Source: Chrysosporum bergii ANA360D (GTDB lineage: Bacteria > Cyanobacteriota > Cyanobacteriia > Cyanobacteriales > Nostocaceae). Taken from it: 52,340 nt of DNA. The position numbers and the translations under genes are program-made. The notes beneath the pieces were generated by a model, which worked only from the letters and a program-made list of their open reading frames with translations, searched no databases and was not told where the DNA came from. Shown in pieces: positions 17,446 through 26,380 of the stretch. Position 1 is the first letter of the stretch; every line of letters starts with the position of its first letter. Location: NCBI RefSeq assembly GCF_029891735.1, contig NZ_JANQDH010000115.1:1-52340 (forward strand), read 5' to 3'.

Positions 17446-18227
17446 TATACACCCACCCCAGCTGCTTCTAATACCCAGTCATAACCGCGAGATTCTAATT
17501 CTAGGGCTAATTCTTTACCGCCACTGGTGAGAATTCGACCATCAGCCATCACATGAACGAAATCAGGCACAATATAGTTAAGTAAACGCTGGTAGTGAGT
17601 GATCATAATAGTGGCATTTTCTGGACTGGTTAATTGATTAACTCCATTGGCGACAATTTTCAAAGCGTCAATGTCTAAACCTGAATCAGTCTCATCTAAA
17701 ATACTTAACTTTGGTTCTAGTAGAGCCATTTGCAGAATCTCATTCCGCTTTTTTTCACCACCCGAAAATCCTTCATTAAGACTGCGGTTGAGGAAAGCAG
17801 GATTCATTTTCACCACATCCAATTTTTCCTCAATCAAATCATCAAAATCAAAAGCGTCCAATTCTTCCAAACCTTGAGCTTTACGGCGAGAATTATAAGC
17901 CACCCGTAAAAAATCCAAATTACTCACACCAGGAATTTCTAGGGGATATTGAAACGCCAAAAACACACCAGTTCTAGCCCGTTCTTCTGGTTCCATTTCC
18001 AGGAGATTTTCACCTTGGAAAATCACCTCACCCCCAGTCACTTCATAAGCCGGGTGTCCAGCTAACACCTTAGAAAATGTACTCTTCCCAGAACCGTTTG
18101 GTCCCATAATTGCATGAACTTCACCAGAGCGCACCTCAAGATTTAAACCTTTGAGAATGGGAGTTCCATCAACATTAGCCGTCAAGTCTTTAACTGACAG
18201 CACAACTTCACCATTGGCAATAATCAT
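17445..18227 (-). CDS. sufC: Fe-S cluster assembly ATPase SufC
   Basis: A 260-aa ABC-type ATPase that powers the SufBCD scaffold. Motifs: Walker [13 protein letters not shown] (about residues 42-53), the Q-loop [11 protein letters not shown], the ABC signature [11 protein letters not shown], Walker [13 protein letters not shown] with Glu and the D loop, and the H-loop His in MITHYQRLL. No membrane domain is associated, as expected for SufC. The stop codon overlaps the sufD start by one base. The gap to sufB is about 79 bp and contains no obvious terminator. Confidence 0.98.
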   Translation of the reverse strand: MIIANGEVVLSVKDLTANVDGTPILKGLNLEVRSGEVHAIMGPNGSGKSTFSKVLAGHPAYEVTGGEVIFQGENLLEMEPEERARTGVFLAFQYPLEIPGVSNLDFLRVAYNSRRKAQGLEELDAFDFDDLIEEKLDVVKMNPAFLNRSLNEGFSGGEKKRNEILQMALLEPKLSILDETDSGLDIDALKIVANGVNQLTSPENATIMITHYQRLLNYIVPDFVHVMADGRILTSGGKELALELESRGYDWVLEAAGVGV

Positions 18228-18306
18228 TTTATCCTCTGTTTTACTTGTATGCTCTACATTGTTTTTAAACCACAGGCACTACTCAGTACCTGTAAAGGTT
18301 TCATCT

Positions 18307-19746
18307 TTAGCCAACACTACCTTCTAACTTCAAACTCAACAGCTTGTCAGCTTCCACAGCAAACTCCATAGGTAACTGATTAAACACATCTTTACAAAAG
18401 CCGCTAATCATCATGGAAATTGCATCTTCTGGAGAAATACCCCTTTGAGCGAAGTAAAACAGTTGATCTTCCCCAATTTTGGAAGTAGAAGCTTCATGTT
18501 CTACCTTACCAGTATTGTTTTGCACCTGGATATAAGGGAAAGTGTTAGCATGGGCATTATCACCAATCAGCATAGAGTCACATTGAGAATAATTTCTCGC
18601 TCCTTCAGCAGAGGGATTTACCTTTACCAAGCCGCGATAACTATTACTAGACTTACCTGCTGATATTCCCTTAGAAATAATGGTGCTGCGAGTGTTTTTA
18701 CCCACGTGAATCATTTTTGTCCCCGTGTCAGCTTGCTGCATATTATTGGTCAGCGCTACCGAATAAAATTCACCCACAGAGTTATCACCCACTAAAACGC
18801 AGCTGGGATACTTCCAAGTAATAGCTGAACCGGTTTCTACTTGAGTCCAGGAAATTTTAGAGTTAACACCTTGACACAAGCCGCGCTTAGTCACGAAATT
18901 ATAAATTCCTCCTTTACCGTTTTCATCACCGGCGTACCAGTTTTGTACAGTAGAGTATTTAATTTCGGCGTTGTCCAGAGCGACCAGTTCCACTACTGCG
19001 GCGTGTAGTTGGTTGCTGTCATACATGGGCGCAGTACAGCCTTCTAGGTAGGAAACATAGCTACCTTCTTCAGCAATAATTAAAGTCCGTTCAAATTGTC
19101 CTGTATCACCGGAGTTGATGCGGAAATATGTAGATAGTTCCATTGGGCATTTTACGCCTTTGGGAATATACACAAAAGAACCGTCACTAAATACAGCACC
19201 ATTCAAAGCAGCAAAATAATTGTCTGCTGGGGGAACCACACTACCTAGGTACTTCTGGACAAGTTGGGGATGTTCTTGTAGGGCTTCGGAAATTGAACAG
19301 AAGATGACTCCATCTTCCGCTAATTTTTCTTTAAATGTGGTAGCCACAGAAACGCTATCGAAAATCGCATCAACAGCCACATTTGCTAAACGCTTTTGTT
19401 CGGATAGGGAAATACCCAATTTTTCAAAGGTTTCTAACAAAGTGGGGTCTACTTCCTCCAGGCTGTTGAGTTTGGCTTTGTTTTTTTTCGGCGCGGAGTA
19501 GTAAATAATGTTTTGGTAATCAATGGGTGGGTATTTCACGCTTGGCCAAGTTGGTTCAGTCATTTTTTGCCACTGGCGATAACATTTAAGGCGAAAATCT
19601 AACATGAACTGTGGCTCGTTCTTCTTGGCGGAAATCAAGCGGATAACATCCTCATCTAGTCCACGGGGAATAGTGTCGGTTTCAATATCTGTGATAAAAC
19701 CGTACTTGTAGGGCTGGTTGACTAAGGTTTTGACAGTGGCACTCAT
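18307..19746 (-). CDS. sufB: Fe-S cluster assembly protein SufB
   Basis: A 479-aa scaffold protein on which the nascent Fe-S cluster is built with SufC and SufD. Typical segments include [59 protein letters not shown] and the C-terminal [20 protein letters not shown] followed by [15 protein letters not shown]. Length matches cyanobacterial SufB (also called Ycf24). It is the first gene of sufBCDS and faces sufR across a 266-bp divergent region containing two SufR-type operators. Confidence 0.98.
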   Translation of the reverse strand: MSATVKTLVNQPYKYGFITDIETDTIPRGLDEDVIRLISAKKNEPQFMLDFRLKCYRQWQKMTEPTWPSVKYPPIDYQNIIYYSAPKKNKAKLNSLEEVDPTLLETFEKLGISLSEQKRLANVAVDAIFDSVSVATTFKEKLAEDGVIFCSISEALQEHPQLVQKYLGSVVPPADNYFAALNGAVFSDGSFVYIPKGVKCPMELSTYFRINSGDTGQFERTLIIAEEGSYVSYLEGCTAPMYDSNQLHAAVVELVALDNAEIKYSTVQNWYAGDENGKGGIYNFVTKRGLCQGVNSKISWTQVETGSAITWKYPSCVLVGDNSVGEFYSVALTNNMQQADTGTKMIHVGKNTRSTIISKGISAGKSSNSYRGLVKVNPSAEGARNYSQCDSMLIGDNAHANTFPYIQVQNNTGKVEHEASTSKIGEDQLFYFAQRGISPEDAISMMISGFCKDVFNQLPMEFAVEADKLLSLKLEGSVG

Positions 19747-19890
19747 TGGTATTAATCTCTTGTGTTCGGAATTGAAATTGGCAAATCTGTAACAAAAATC
19801 TCTTTAAGGATGGGAGACGGGCTAGGGAGCCGATTTCCCGATGGTGTGGCCGAGTGGTGACAGGGCTGTTAGAATAGGATTTGGAGAGTA

Positions 19891-19910
19891 AAACAACCCA
19901 TGGGTTGTTT
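19891..19910. promoter_or_regulatory. SufR operator 1
   Basis: A perfect 20-bp palindrome, AAACAACCCA and its reverse complement, containing CAAC-N6-GTTG (19894-19907). This is the motif reported for SufR of Synechocystis, which represses sufBCDS and itself. It is 145-164 bp from the sufB start and 103-122 bp from the sufR start. Confidence 0.8.
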
Positions 19911-19934
19911 AATTTATTTTCATTTTACGCTAAA

Positions 19935-19956
19935 TTAACAACAACAATGTTGTTAA
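19935..19956. promoter_or_regulatory. SufR operator 2
   Basis: Inverted repeat with arms TTAACAAC (19935-19942) and GTTGTTAA (19949-19956) and a 6-bp spacer, again containing CAAC-N6-GTTG. Its centre is 45 bp from the centre of operator 1, just over four helical turns, so both could be filled by SufR dimers on nearly the same face of the DNA. Confidence 0.8.
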
Positions 19957-20012
19957 AGTCAAATTTTCTAAAAAAAAATTTTGGGGCGTTCCCGCAACGT
20001 CTTGTAGAGAAA

Positions 20013-20696
20013 ATGGAGATTACTCACCAGACCTCAACTAAGCAAGATATTTTAGAGTATCTGCTTAAACACTCACAAGCAACTGCTTTTGAGTTAGCGG
20101 AAGTTTTAGATGTCAGCAAGCAAGCCATTCGCCGTCATCTCAAAGATTTGGAAACGGAAGAGCTAGTTTTTTATTCATCTGTACAAATGGGTATGGGGCG
20201 GCCGCAACATATCTATCAACTGAGTCGCCGGGGACGAGATTACCTGCAACGAACTTTGAATCATCACCCAAGCGATCGCTATGGTGAATTTGCTGTCTCT
20301 TTGCTGGATACTTTAGCAGAAACAGTGGGACATGACCAAGTAAGCTCTATTTTACAAAAACAGTGGGAGCGTAAAGCTCTAGAATACCGCCATCGCTTGG
20401 GGGAAGGTTCACTAAAAGAGCGTGTAGCTAAGTTAGTGGATTTAAGAAAGGCGGAAGGTTTCATGGCGGAGTATCACCCTGTTGAATCTTCAAGGGAGGA
20501 TAGTTTTATCTTCATTGAACACAACTGCGCCATTTCTAATGTCGCCGAATCTTTCCCTACCATCTGCGGTCATGAATTAGAAATGTTTGCTGCGCTACTA
20601 CCAGATTGTCAAGTAGAACGTACCCATTGGATTATCAATGGTGAGCATCGTTGTGGCTATCTGCTGCAAGCTCGCTCAGACAAATCTCATCAGTAA
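20013..20696 (+). CDS. sufR: Iron-sulfur cluster regulator SufR
   Basis: A DNA-binding repressor of the suf operon, about 227 aa from the ATG at 20013. An ATG at 19881 in the same frame would make it 44 residues longer, but that stretch covers both operators and does not look like protein, so the inner start is chosen. The N-terminal winged helix-turn-helix reads TSTKQDILEYLLKHSQATAF and continues through DVSKQAIRRHLKDLE. The C-terminal part contains four cysteines (HNCAISN, PTICGHE, LPDCQVE, EHRCGYL) in the spacing known for the [4Fe-4S]-binding site of SufR. It is transcribed away from sufB, so it can read cluster status and control both directions. Confidence 0.95.
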   Translation: MEITHQTSTKQDILEYLLKHSQATAFELAEVLDVSKQAIRRHLKDLETEELVFYSSVQMGMGRPQHIYQLSRRGRDYLQRTLNHHPSDRYGEFAVSLLDTLAETVGHDQVSSILQKQWERKALEYRHRLGEGSLKERVAKLVDLRKAEGFMAEYHPVESSREDSFIFIEHNCAISNVAESFPTICGHELEMFAALLPDCQVERTHWIINGEHRCGYLLQARSDKSHQ

Positions 20697-20767
20697 CTTT
20701 TTGTTGTTTCATTCAGTTTAAATCATCGCTAATATTTGAATGGTAAAGGTTTTTACTAAATTAAATT

Positions 20768-21028
20768 ATGAATACATCACCGCAACAGTCCTCAACACAA
20801 TTTCTCACTTTAGAAGAATCAGCACAAGTTGATGCAGCTTTGTTATCTTCTTCTGAAAAATTTTTAACTAGGTTAACCATTTCATCTCTGAAACTGCTCA
20901 AGCATATCGCCCAAGAACATGGTGTTGCTATTGAAGATTTAACAACACAGCAGTTAATTACTTGGTTTGAAAAGGATGCCAAAATTAGTCGCGAGCAAGG
21001 AATTGATGCTTCATATCTTAAGTGGTAA
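20768..21028 (+). CDS. Small hypothetical protein
   Basis: An 86-aa, mostly helical, mildly acidic protein with no membrane segment or signal peptide. It begins MNTSPQQSSTQFLTLEESAQ and ends QGIDASYLKW, which looks like a real C-terminus and not a random frame. I do not recognise the family. It follows sufR by 71 bp on the same strand, but nothing in it suggests an Fe-S role. The ATG at 20768 has no strong ribosome site. Confidence 0.6.
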   Translation: MNTSPQQSSTQFLTLEESAQVDAALLSSSEKFLTRLTISSLKLLKHIAQEHGVAIEDLTTQQLITWFEKDAKISREQGIDASYLKW

Positions 21029-21259
21029 TTTTAAATCTGTACCCGGTATAACATTGTTACTTTCTGTATAAGTAGCGTTTGATTGTTAGTATAGATTATG
21101 AAGGGGAGTTAATTTATATTAAGTATATATATCCTAACTCACGCAGAATATGATTAGGAAAAATGGAAAGATGACTCTTACTTTTAGTCCTGATAAATAC
21201 TTTTTATTGAGTTGTCATTGGAGAAATTGAACTTCTACGCCAATATTTATTTATAAATA

Positions 21260-21284
21260 AAAAGTACCTTTTAATGGTACTTTT
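21260..21284 (-). terminator. Intrinsic terminator of the 21312-21938 gene
   Basis: Stem AAAAGTACC (21260-21268) and GGTACTTTT (21276-21284) with a 7-base loop. On the minus strand it lies 28 bp beyond the stop codon and ends in TTTTTATTTAT. The symmetry means it could also end transcripts coming from the left. Confidence 0.7.
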
Positions 21285-21311
21285 AGGGATGAATCTTATT
21301 TCAGATATCCT

Positions 21312-21938
21312 TTAACTGCGATAGTTATTAGTTCGGGGAGTGCGAGCGCCAACAACAGCCCCCATCAGAGCAGCTGCTAAACTTAATAAAGAACCGAATA
21401 CAAACCACCACAAAGCCCTAGATGTGGCCGCGGCAATTTGGCGAGCTTGTTCAGCTGTAACAGTGGTTGGCGGTAAAGGAGCGCCTGGCGCAGTTGCTTG
21501 GGGTATAGCCACGGCAACATTGGGAGCAACAATACCAAAAGTACCCCATACACCACTTGCTAATAACCAAGAACTCAATGCTAGAGTAGTAGCCCAGAGT
21601 ATTCCGCCATTGAGTAAGGCTGTGTTTCGGTTCATGGGACCACAAGCACGAGTAGTCACCCAACCGCCCAGAAACAGGGAAATTAACAAAGCCAGTGTTG
21701 ACCAAATTCCCACATTAGCAGCAACATCAGGTGTTATGGTTCTGGGTGCGCCTGACCCAGCAATTGTACCAGCACCGATAGCGCCAAATAAAGAACTCAA
21801 GATCAATTGAGTAGCTAAGGCAACCAATACACCAGCAATTATTGGTCCCCAGCGAACTCGGTCATGATATTCAGCTACTCTACCTGCTGCGCCGGGTTCA
21901 TTAATAACATCTTCGCCTAAGCGATTTATGTATGACAT
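21312..21938 (-). CDS. Hypothetical four-helix membrane protein
   Basis: A 208-aa protein with a soluble N-terminus (about 30 residues, DRVRWGPIIAG at the membrane entry) and four hydrophobic segments: about 31-52, 76-95, 108-128 and 172-200. Small residues dominate (Gly, Ala), and a Pro/Ala/Thr-rich external loop (TAPGAPLPPTTVTAEQARQI) joins helices 3 and 4. The pattern resembles conserved membrane proteins of unknown function found in many bacteria, but I cannot assign a named family. It has its own terminator and stands alone, convergent with 20768-21028. Confidence 0.6.
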   Translation of the reverse strand: MSYINRLGEDVINEPGAAGRVAEYHDRVRWGPIIAGVLVALATQLILSSLFGAIGAGTIAGSGAPRTITPDVAANVGIWSTLALLISLFLGGWVTTRACGPMNRNTALLNGGILWATTLALSSWLLASGVWGTFGIVAPNVAVAIPQATAPGAPLPPTTVTAEQARQIAAATSRALWWFVFGSLLSLAAALMGAVVGARTPRTNNYRS

Positions 21939-22393
21939 AGTTTATTTTCTCTCTGGTATATTCATTTGATCATTTATGCTTATGCTTAAATTTAAATGCC
22001 TAGATATGATTTTTTATATCTATCGTCAGAATGACTTAATTACTCTATCTTCAGTAGGATTAGTGAATTTTGGATTTTGGATTTATTCAACAGTAGCGAG
22101 CAGGATGCTCGCACTACAACATTATCATTATTATCATTGCCCATGACTGTTCCCTGTTCCCTCTTGGAAGTACCTATGATTAATAACAGCCACTTTGCCT
22201 GATCAAAAATGACTTGATGGTATATACTGGGTAATTAATCATCAGAAGTCTGATAATGTCAAAAAGTATCTGAATTGACAATTTATCTTATTTATGTAAA
22301 TTTTGTAAATGTGAATAGATCAGGTTTTCAAAAGGAAAAAATTTTGTTTTAATAATGTACAAAAAACTCCCTTAGAAATTTAGGATATTTACT
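21939..22393. other. Intergenic region with a dispersed repeat
   Basis: This 455-bp divergent gap contains the hairpin repeat at 22088-22115, a nearby GGATTTTGGATTT slippage tract (about 22071-22083) and a GTTCCCTGTTCCCT doubling (22148-22161). These are the kinds of short repeats scattered through Nostocales genomes. No gene or RNA signature is seen. Confidence 0.5.
22088..22115. repeat. Dispersed repeat family, partial copy C (hairpin only)
   Basis: Contains GCGAGCA (22096-22102), GGA, TGCTCGC (22106-22112): the same hairpin as copy A but with a G-C pair changed to A-T on both arms, a compensatory change that keeps the stem. Confidence 0.6.
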
Positions 22394-23074
22394 ATGTACA
22401 AAAGCATATCAATTTTAGTTGGTGTTCTCTTCTTAGGATGCACTGCTGTGAGTATCCCTTCAGTGGCTCAGGCTGAGGTGGTTATGGCGCAAACCACAAA
22501 CCCGCAATTAAAGAAACTGTTTGAGCAAGGAGAGAAGCTTGTACAGGCTCAAGACTATCTTGGAGCGATCGCTATTTATCAACAAGCGGCTAAGATAGAT
22601 CCGAGGAACGCTAAAATATATTCTGGCATTGGCTACCTTTATGCTCAACAAGGAAATTTCTCCTTAGCTATAGATTATTATCGTCGGGCGATCGCCATCA
22701 ACCCCAATAATAGTGATTTTCACTACGCTATGGGTTACATCAAAGTTAATTTGAACGACATTAAGGGGGCGAAAGAATCCTACCGTCTGGCTGTGCAGCT
22801 TAACCGTAATAATTTAAATGCTTATTTAGGATTAGGTATCACACAAGCGCGTTTAGGAGACTTTACAGCAGCCAATTGGGCTTATGAAGAAGCAATTAAA
22901 CTTGACCCCAACAATCCTCAAACCTATGAATTCATGGCTAAGATGTATAAACAGCGAGGACAAACCGCAAAAGCCAATAATGTGCTGCAAAAAGCCCGTA
23001 ACTTGTATCAACGGCAAAATGACTTGGCGGGAGTTAATAGGATCAATGGAATGTTGCGGGAGTTAGGGGGTTAA
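22394..23074 (+). CDS. Secreted or lipid-anchored TPR protein
   Basis: A 226-aa protein with an N-terminal signal sequence (about residues 1-27, with LFLGC as a possible lipobox or AQA as a signal peptidase I site) followed by about five tetratricopeptide repeats from residue 33 to 215. Repeat landmarks are GYLYAQQGNFSLAIDYYRRA, GYIKVNLNDIKGAKESYRLA and GITQARLGDFTAANWAYEEA. TPR proteins act as docking scaffolds; the partner is unknown. The stop codon overlaps the 3-prime end of the convergent nadE by 12 bp. Confidence 0.8.
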   Translation: MYKSISILVGVLFLGCTAVSIPSVAQAEVVMAQTTNPQLKKLFEQGEKLVQAQDYLGAIAIYQQAAKIDPRNAKIYSGIGYLYAQQGNFSLAIDYYRRAIAINPNNSDFHYAMGYIKVNLNDIKGAKESYRLAVQLNRNNLNAYLGLGITQARLGDFTAANWAYEEAIKLDPNNPQTYEFMAKMYKQRGQTAKANNVLQKARNLYQRQNDLAGVNRINGMLRELGG

Positions 23075-24781
23075 ACTTCTTGGCGTGGGAATAGTTTGAT
23101 TTTCATAGCCACTTTTCACAGCATCCCAACTACTGGCTATTGGCATTCGCCAACCAGTACCAAAGGCGCGGTCAGTAATTTTTAATCCTGGGGGTGCTTG
23201 TCGGCGTTTAAATTCAGCACGTGCCACCATTTGAATTACTCGGTTGACAATGCCAGGATCATGACCTGCAGCGACTATTTCGCCGGCAGATTGGTGGTTA
23301 TGAATCAGGCGTTCTAAAATATCGTCCAAGATTTCGTATGAGGGTAGGGAATCTTGATCAACTTGACCAGGTTTGAGTTCAGCGCTGGGGGGTTTGATGA
23401 GAATATGCTGGGGAATAATTTCGCCATTTTTATTTAACCAATGGCATATTGAATATACACGGGTTTTGGGAACATCGGCAATTACAGCCAAACCACCGTT
23501 CATATCACCGTAAATAGTACAGTAACCCACTGCCATTTCTGACTTGTTACCTGTGGATAATAGTAAATAACCGAATTTGTTGGCGATAGCCATTAATAAA
23601 TTACCACGAATGCGGGATTGAATATTCTCCTCGGCAATGCCAAATTCAGTACCTGCAAACAAGTCAGCCAAGGTGCGATCGTAAGTTTGCATTAATTCCT
23701 CTATTTTTAAGATAGTAGTTTCAATGCCCAAGTTTTTTCCTAATGCCAAAGCATCGCTAACAGAATGAGAGGAACTATAAGGGGAAGGCATGAGGACACC
23801 AAGAACATTTTCTGAACCGAGGGCAGCAGATGCAACGGCTGCTACCAACGCGGAATCAATTCCCCCACTCAAACCCAGCACAACTTTATTAAAGCGACAC
23901 TTATGGGCATAGTCTCGGACTCCTAACACTAAAGCCTGCCAAATTTCCTCATCATCTGACTGACATACAGGTGCTACAGAACTTAACTGTAAATCTCGCT
24001 CGCCTTCCTCAAATTCAACGGTAACTAAATCAGTGGTAAAACCATGGGCACGACAGACAATTTCACCTTGACGATTTAAAGCAAAACTGCGTCCATCAAA
24101 AATTAAATCGTCATTGCCACCCACTTGATTAGTATAAATCATTGGCTGTGCAAAACGCAGCCCACTATGTTTGAGCATAGATTCTCGATACTGCTGCTTA
24201 CCAACGCTGTAGGGTGAAGCAGATAAATTGACAATGATATCCACACGCAAAATGGCTAAATCAGCAATGGGGTTTACTGCATAACTACGTTTGCCTAAAA
24301 ATTCTTCATCATTCCATAAATCTTCGCAAATAGTTACACCAATATCAACATTATCTAAGGTGAAATAATTAGCTTGTAGCCCCGGTTCAAAATAACGGTT
24401 TTCATCAAATACATCATAGGTAGGTAATAGCCGTTTGTGAAAAACTTGCTGAATCTTGCCATCTGCTAACAAAGCAATACTGTTAAATAAACTTTTACCG
24501 CCGGTGGTATGCACTTTTAAATTTTGGGAAACAGTTCCCACTAACACAGCTAAATTGGGAGGTAAATCTTGAGCCAACTTTTGTAATGTTATCCCCATGG
24601 CTGCTACAAAACTAGGATTTAGTAATAAATCTCTGGGGGGATAACCACACAAAGAAAGTTCTGGTGTTAATAATAAACGCGCACGCCGAGCAGTAGCATG
24701 TTGGGCTGCTTGCCGAATTTTGGCAGCATTTCCGGTCAAATCACCAATGATTGGATTTAGTTGAGCGATGGCAATTTTCAT
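23063..24781 (-). CDS. nadE: Glutamine-dependent NAD+ synthetase
   Basis: A 572-aa two-domain enzyme that amidates nicotinate adenine dinucleotide to NAD+ using glutamine. The N-terminal nitrilase-like glutaminase domain (about 1-260) shows the Glu in LLTPELSLCGYPPRDLL, the Lys in VFHKRLLPTYDVFDE and the nucleophile Cys in GVTICEDLW. The C-terminal synthetase domain (about 285-560) has the PP-loop SGGIDSALVAAVA and the GNKSEMAVGYCTIYGD region. It is the last gene of nadD-nrtR-nadE, 58 bp after nrtR. All catalytic residues appear present. Confidence 0.96.
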   Translation of the reverse strand: MKIAIAQLNPIIGDLTGNAAKIRQAAQHATARRARLLLTPELSLCGYPPRDLLLNPSFVAAMGITLQKLAQDLPPNLAVLVGTVSQNLKVHTTGGKSLFNSIALLADGKIQQVFHKRLLPTYDVFDENRYFEPGLQANYFTLDNVDIGVTICEDLWNDEEFLGKRSYAVNPIADLAILRVDIIVNLSASPYSVGKQQYRESMLKHSGLRFAQPMIYTNQVGGNDDLIFDGRSFALNRQGEIVCRAHGFTTDLVTVEFEEGERDLQLSSVAPVCQSDDEEIWQALVLGVRDYAHKCRFNKVVLGLSGGIDSALVAAVASAALGSENVLGVLMPSPYSSSHSVSDALALGKNLGIETTILKIEELMQTYDRTLADLFAGTEFGIAEENIQSRIRGNLLMAIANKFGYLLLSTGNKSEMAVGYCTIYGDMNGGLAVIADVPKTRVYSICHWLNKNGEIIPQHILIKPPSAELKPGQVDQDSLPSYEILDDILERLIHNHQSAGEIVAAGHDPGIVNRVIQMVARAEFKRRQAPPGLKITDRAFGTGWRMPIASSWDAVKSGYENQTIPTPRSLTP

Positions 24782-24839
24782 TGTGGATGTTAAATTAGGA
24801 AGTTAACAAAAAAGATTAATTCAAGTGAGATTTGGGTGG

Positions 24840-25586
24840 TTAAATAAAAACTAAAGGTTTATCCTTAAAGGGTGCAAAAGCATCAGCATCAAACTTATAC
24901 AAACTAGCCGGACGACCAGCACCCCGTGATACCTTAATTCCAGTATCTGCCAAAAAACCTAACTTGAGTAACCGCGCCCGGAAATTAGAATAATCAGCAA
25001 AGTTGTCGCCTAAAACTGTGGTGTATAACTGATATAAATCATTTAAGGTAAAGTTAGACGGCAAAACATCAAAAGCCACCGGGCTATACTCTAGTTTATT
25101 TCGTAAGCGTCTGTGTCCATAGGCCAAAATTTCATTGTGGTCAAAAGCTAATTGGGGTACTTCTTTAACTGGATACCAAGCAATTCCGTTAACTTTATCA
25201 GCAATTAATTCTGCCTCTTCAAACCTGACCAGGGCAAAATAACTCACTGACAAATAACGTACACCATAACTACCAGTGTTTTCTTGTGGATCACGTTCCG
25301 GCCAGCCAAAAGTGTATAACTGCTCTAAATAGAGGTTTTTTACCTTAATTTTCTCTGCCATTATGCGATAGGCAGCATTTTCTAAAGATTCTCCTTCACG
25401 TACTAAAGTACCGGGAAGACTCCAAGAATTTAAAAATGGTTCCTGCTGTCGCATGATTAAAAGGACTAACAGGCGATTTTGGGCAGTATCTACCGAAAAA
25501 ATGACATTATCAACACCAACTTTAAAATTGGCCAAAGGTTGTTGATTTAGTGAAGTTGGTATTTTCTTGTGGTTGCGTTCTGGCAT
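24840..25586 (-). CDS. nrtR: NrtR-type transcriptional regulator (Nudix-like domain plus HTH)
   Basis: A 248-aa protein with an N-terminal Nudix-like domain (about residues 20-155) and a C-terminal winged-helix segment (about 160-240: FTLNDLYQLYTTVLGD, then ADYSNFRARLLKLGFL). The Nudix box is degenerate: where the consensus is GX5EX7REUXEEXGU, this protein has Thr for the first Gly, Ile for the Glu after Arg, and Lys for both the second Glu of EE and the last Gly. That fits a ligand sensor more than a hydrolase. NrtR proteins repress NAD genes and are relieved by ADP-ribose. Lying between nadD and nadE, and overlapping nadD by 40 bp, it is almost certainly their regulator; that is inference from context. 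Confidence 0.82.
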   Translation of the reverse strand: MPERNHKKIPTSLNQQPLANFKVGVDNVIFSVDTAQNRLLVLLIMRQQEPFLNSWSLPGTLVREGESLENAAYRIMAEKIKVKNLYLEQLYTFGWPERDPQENTGSYGVRYLSVSYFALVRFEEAELIADKVNGIAWYPVKEVPQLAFDHNEILAYGHRRLRNKLEYSPVAFDVLPSNFTLNDLYQLYTTVLGDNFADYSNFRARLLKLGFLADTGIKVSRGAGRPASLYKFDADAFAPFKDKPLVFI

Positions 25587-26146
25587 TCGTACAAATGCTC
25601 TTGATGAATATAAGCGACAATTGGAGGAGTAAGGGCCTGAGTATCTCCATGTTCACGATATGCAGTGGAAGAAACATCTATACCAGTTAAGCTGGCGATC
25701 GCAGTTTTGCCGCCTAGATTTTGTATTGCCTGCAAGGTATACTGATCTATCGCATATCCTGGACGTGGTACTACAAGTACTTCAACCTGCTGTAACAGTT
25801 CTTCAGCACGATACCAACGCAGCAACTGACACAGTAAATCAGAACCAATTACCAAGGTAAACTGAGTATCCTCACCCCAACGAAACTTGGCTTTTTCCAG
25901 TGTTTCTATTGTTCTCAAGCTACTTAAATCCTGTTCTAAAGCAATGTTATGGACTGGGCTATGGATATCATTAATCAACAGTTGCAGCATTTTTGCTCGA
26001 TGTTGCAAAGTTGTTTGATGGCATTTAAAAGGATTATCAGCAGCCCAAACTGCCACCCTATCATAACCCTCAGATAACCATCTCAGGATTTTTTGATGTC
26101 CAGCCGTGGGCGGGTCAGCACTAGTACCAAACAAGGCTATTCTCAT
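25547..26146 (-). CDS. nadD: Nicotinate-nucleotide adenylyltransferase
   Basis: A 199-aa nucleotidyltransferase joining AMP to nicotinate mononucleotide. It begins MRIALFGTSADPPTAGHQKI; the GTSxDPxTxGH motif is the HxGH-type nucleotide-binding site with the first His replaced by the Thr-Ala-Gly-His form usual in cyanobacteria. The C-terminal LTGIDVSSTAYREHG corresponds to the ISSTxxR motif. It is first in nadD-nrtR-nadE. The ribosome site GGGGA lies 9 bp before the ATG. A NadM-like identity cannot be excluded. Confidence 0.88.
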   Translation of the reverse strand: MRIALFGTSADPPTAGHQKILRWLSEGYDRVAVWAADNPFKCHQTTLQHRAKMLQLLINDIHSPVHNIALEQDLSSLRTIETLEKAKFRWGEDTQFTLVIGSDLLCQLLRWYRAEELLQQVEVLVVPRPGYAIDQYTLQAIQNLGGKTAIASLTGIDVSSTAYREHGDTQALTPPIVAYIHQEHLYECQNATTRKYQLH

Positions 26147-26359
26147 TATAATTCATCCCCATTGTTAACAAAAACTAAAAAAGCTACTTTTATCAGTAAT
26201 GGTATATTTTACTATAAATCCTGTCAAGCGTTGAAATTAATCTAGTTATATAGTCTGTTTATTCCAGAGAAATCAAATATGTTTATGGGTAGATGTACAA
26301 TTACTTAATATGCTGTAATAGTGAATTAAACCAAAATTACCAAGTAGCTAGGACTGAAT

Positions 26360-26380
26360 AATGACCAATGACTAATGACT
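26360..26380. repeat. Short tandem heptamer repeat (AATGACT)3 at the recN stop
   Basis: Three heptamers, AATGACC, AATGACT, AATGACT, directly at the end of recN; the repeat supplies part of the recN stop codon. This is a typical cyanobacterial STRR. Confidence 0.8.

Noticed and set aside
19841-19885. TGTGGCCGAGTGGT-type sequence resembling the D-arm of a serine or leucine tRNA
   Set aside because: Only the 5-prime third looks tRNA-like. No anticodon arm, T-arm or CCA-side acceptor strand follows, and the region is the suf promoter. At most a chance match or a tiny relic.
19881-20012. 44-residue N-terminal extension of SufR
   Set aside because: This stretch spans both SufR operators and lacks protein character; SufR proteins begin near the HTH, so the ATG at 20013 is used.
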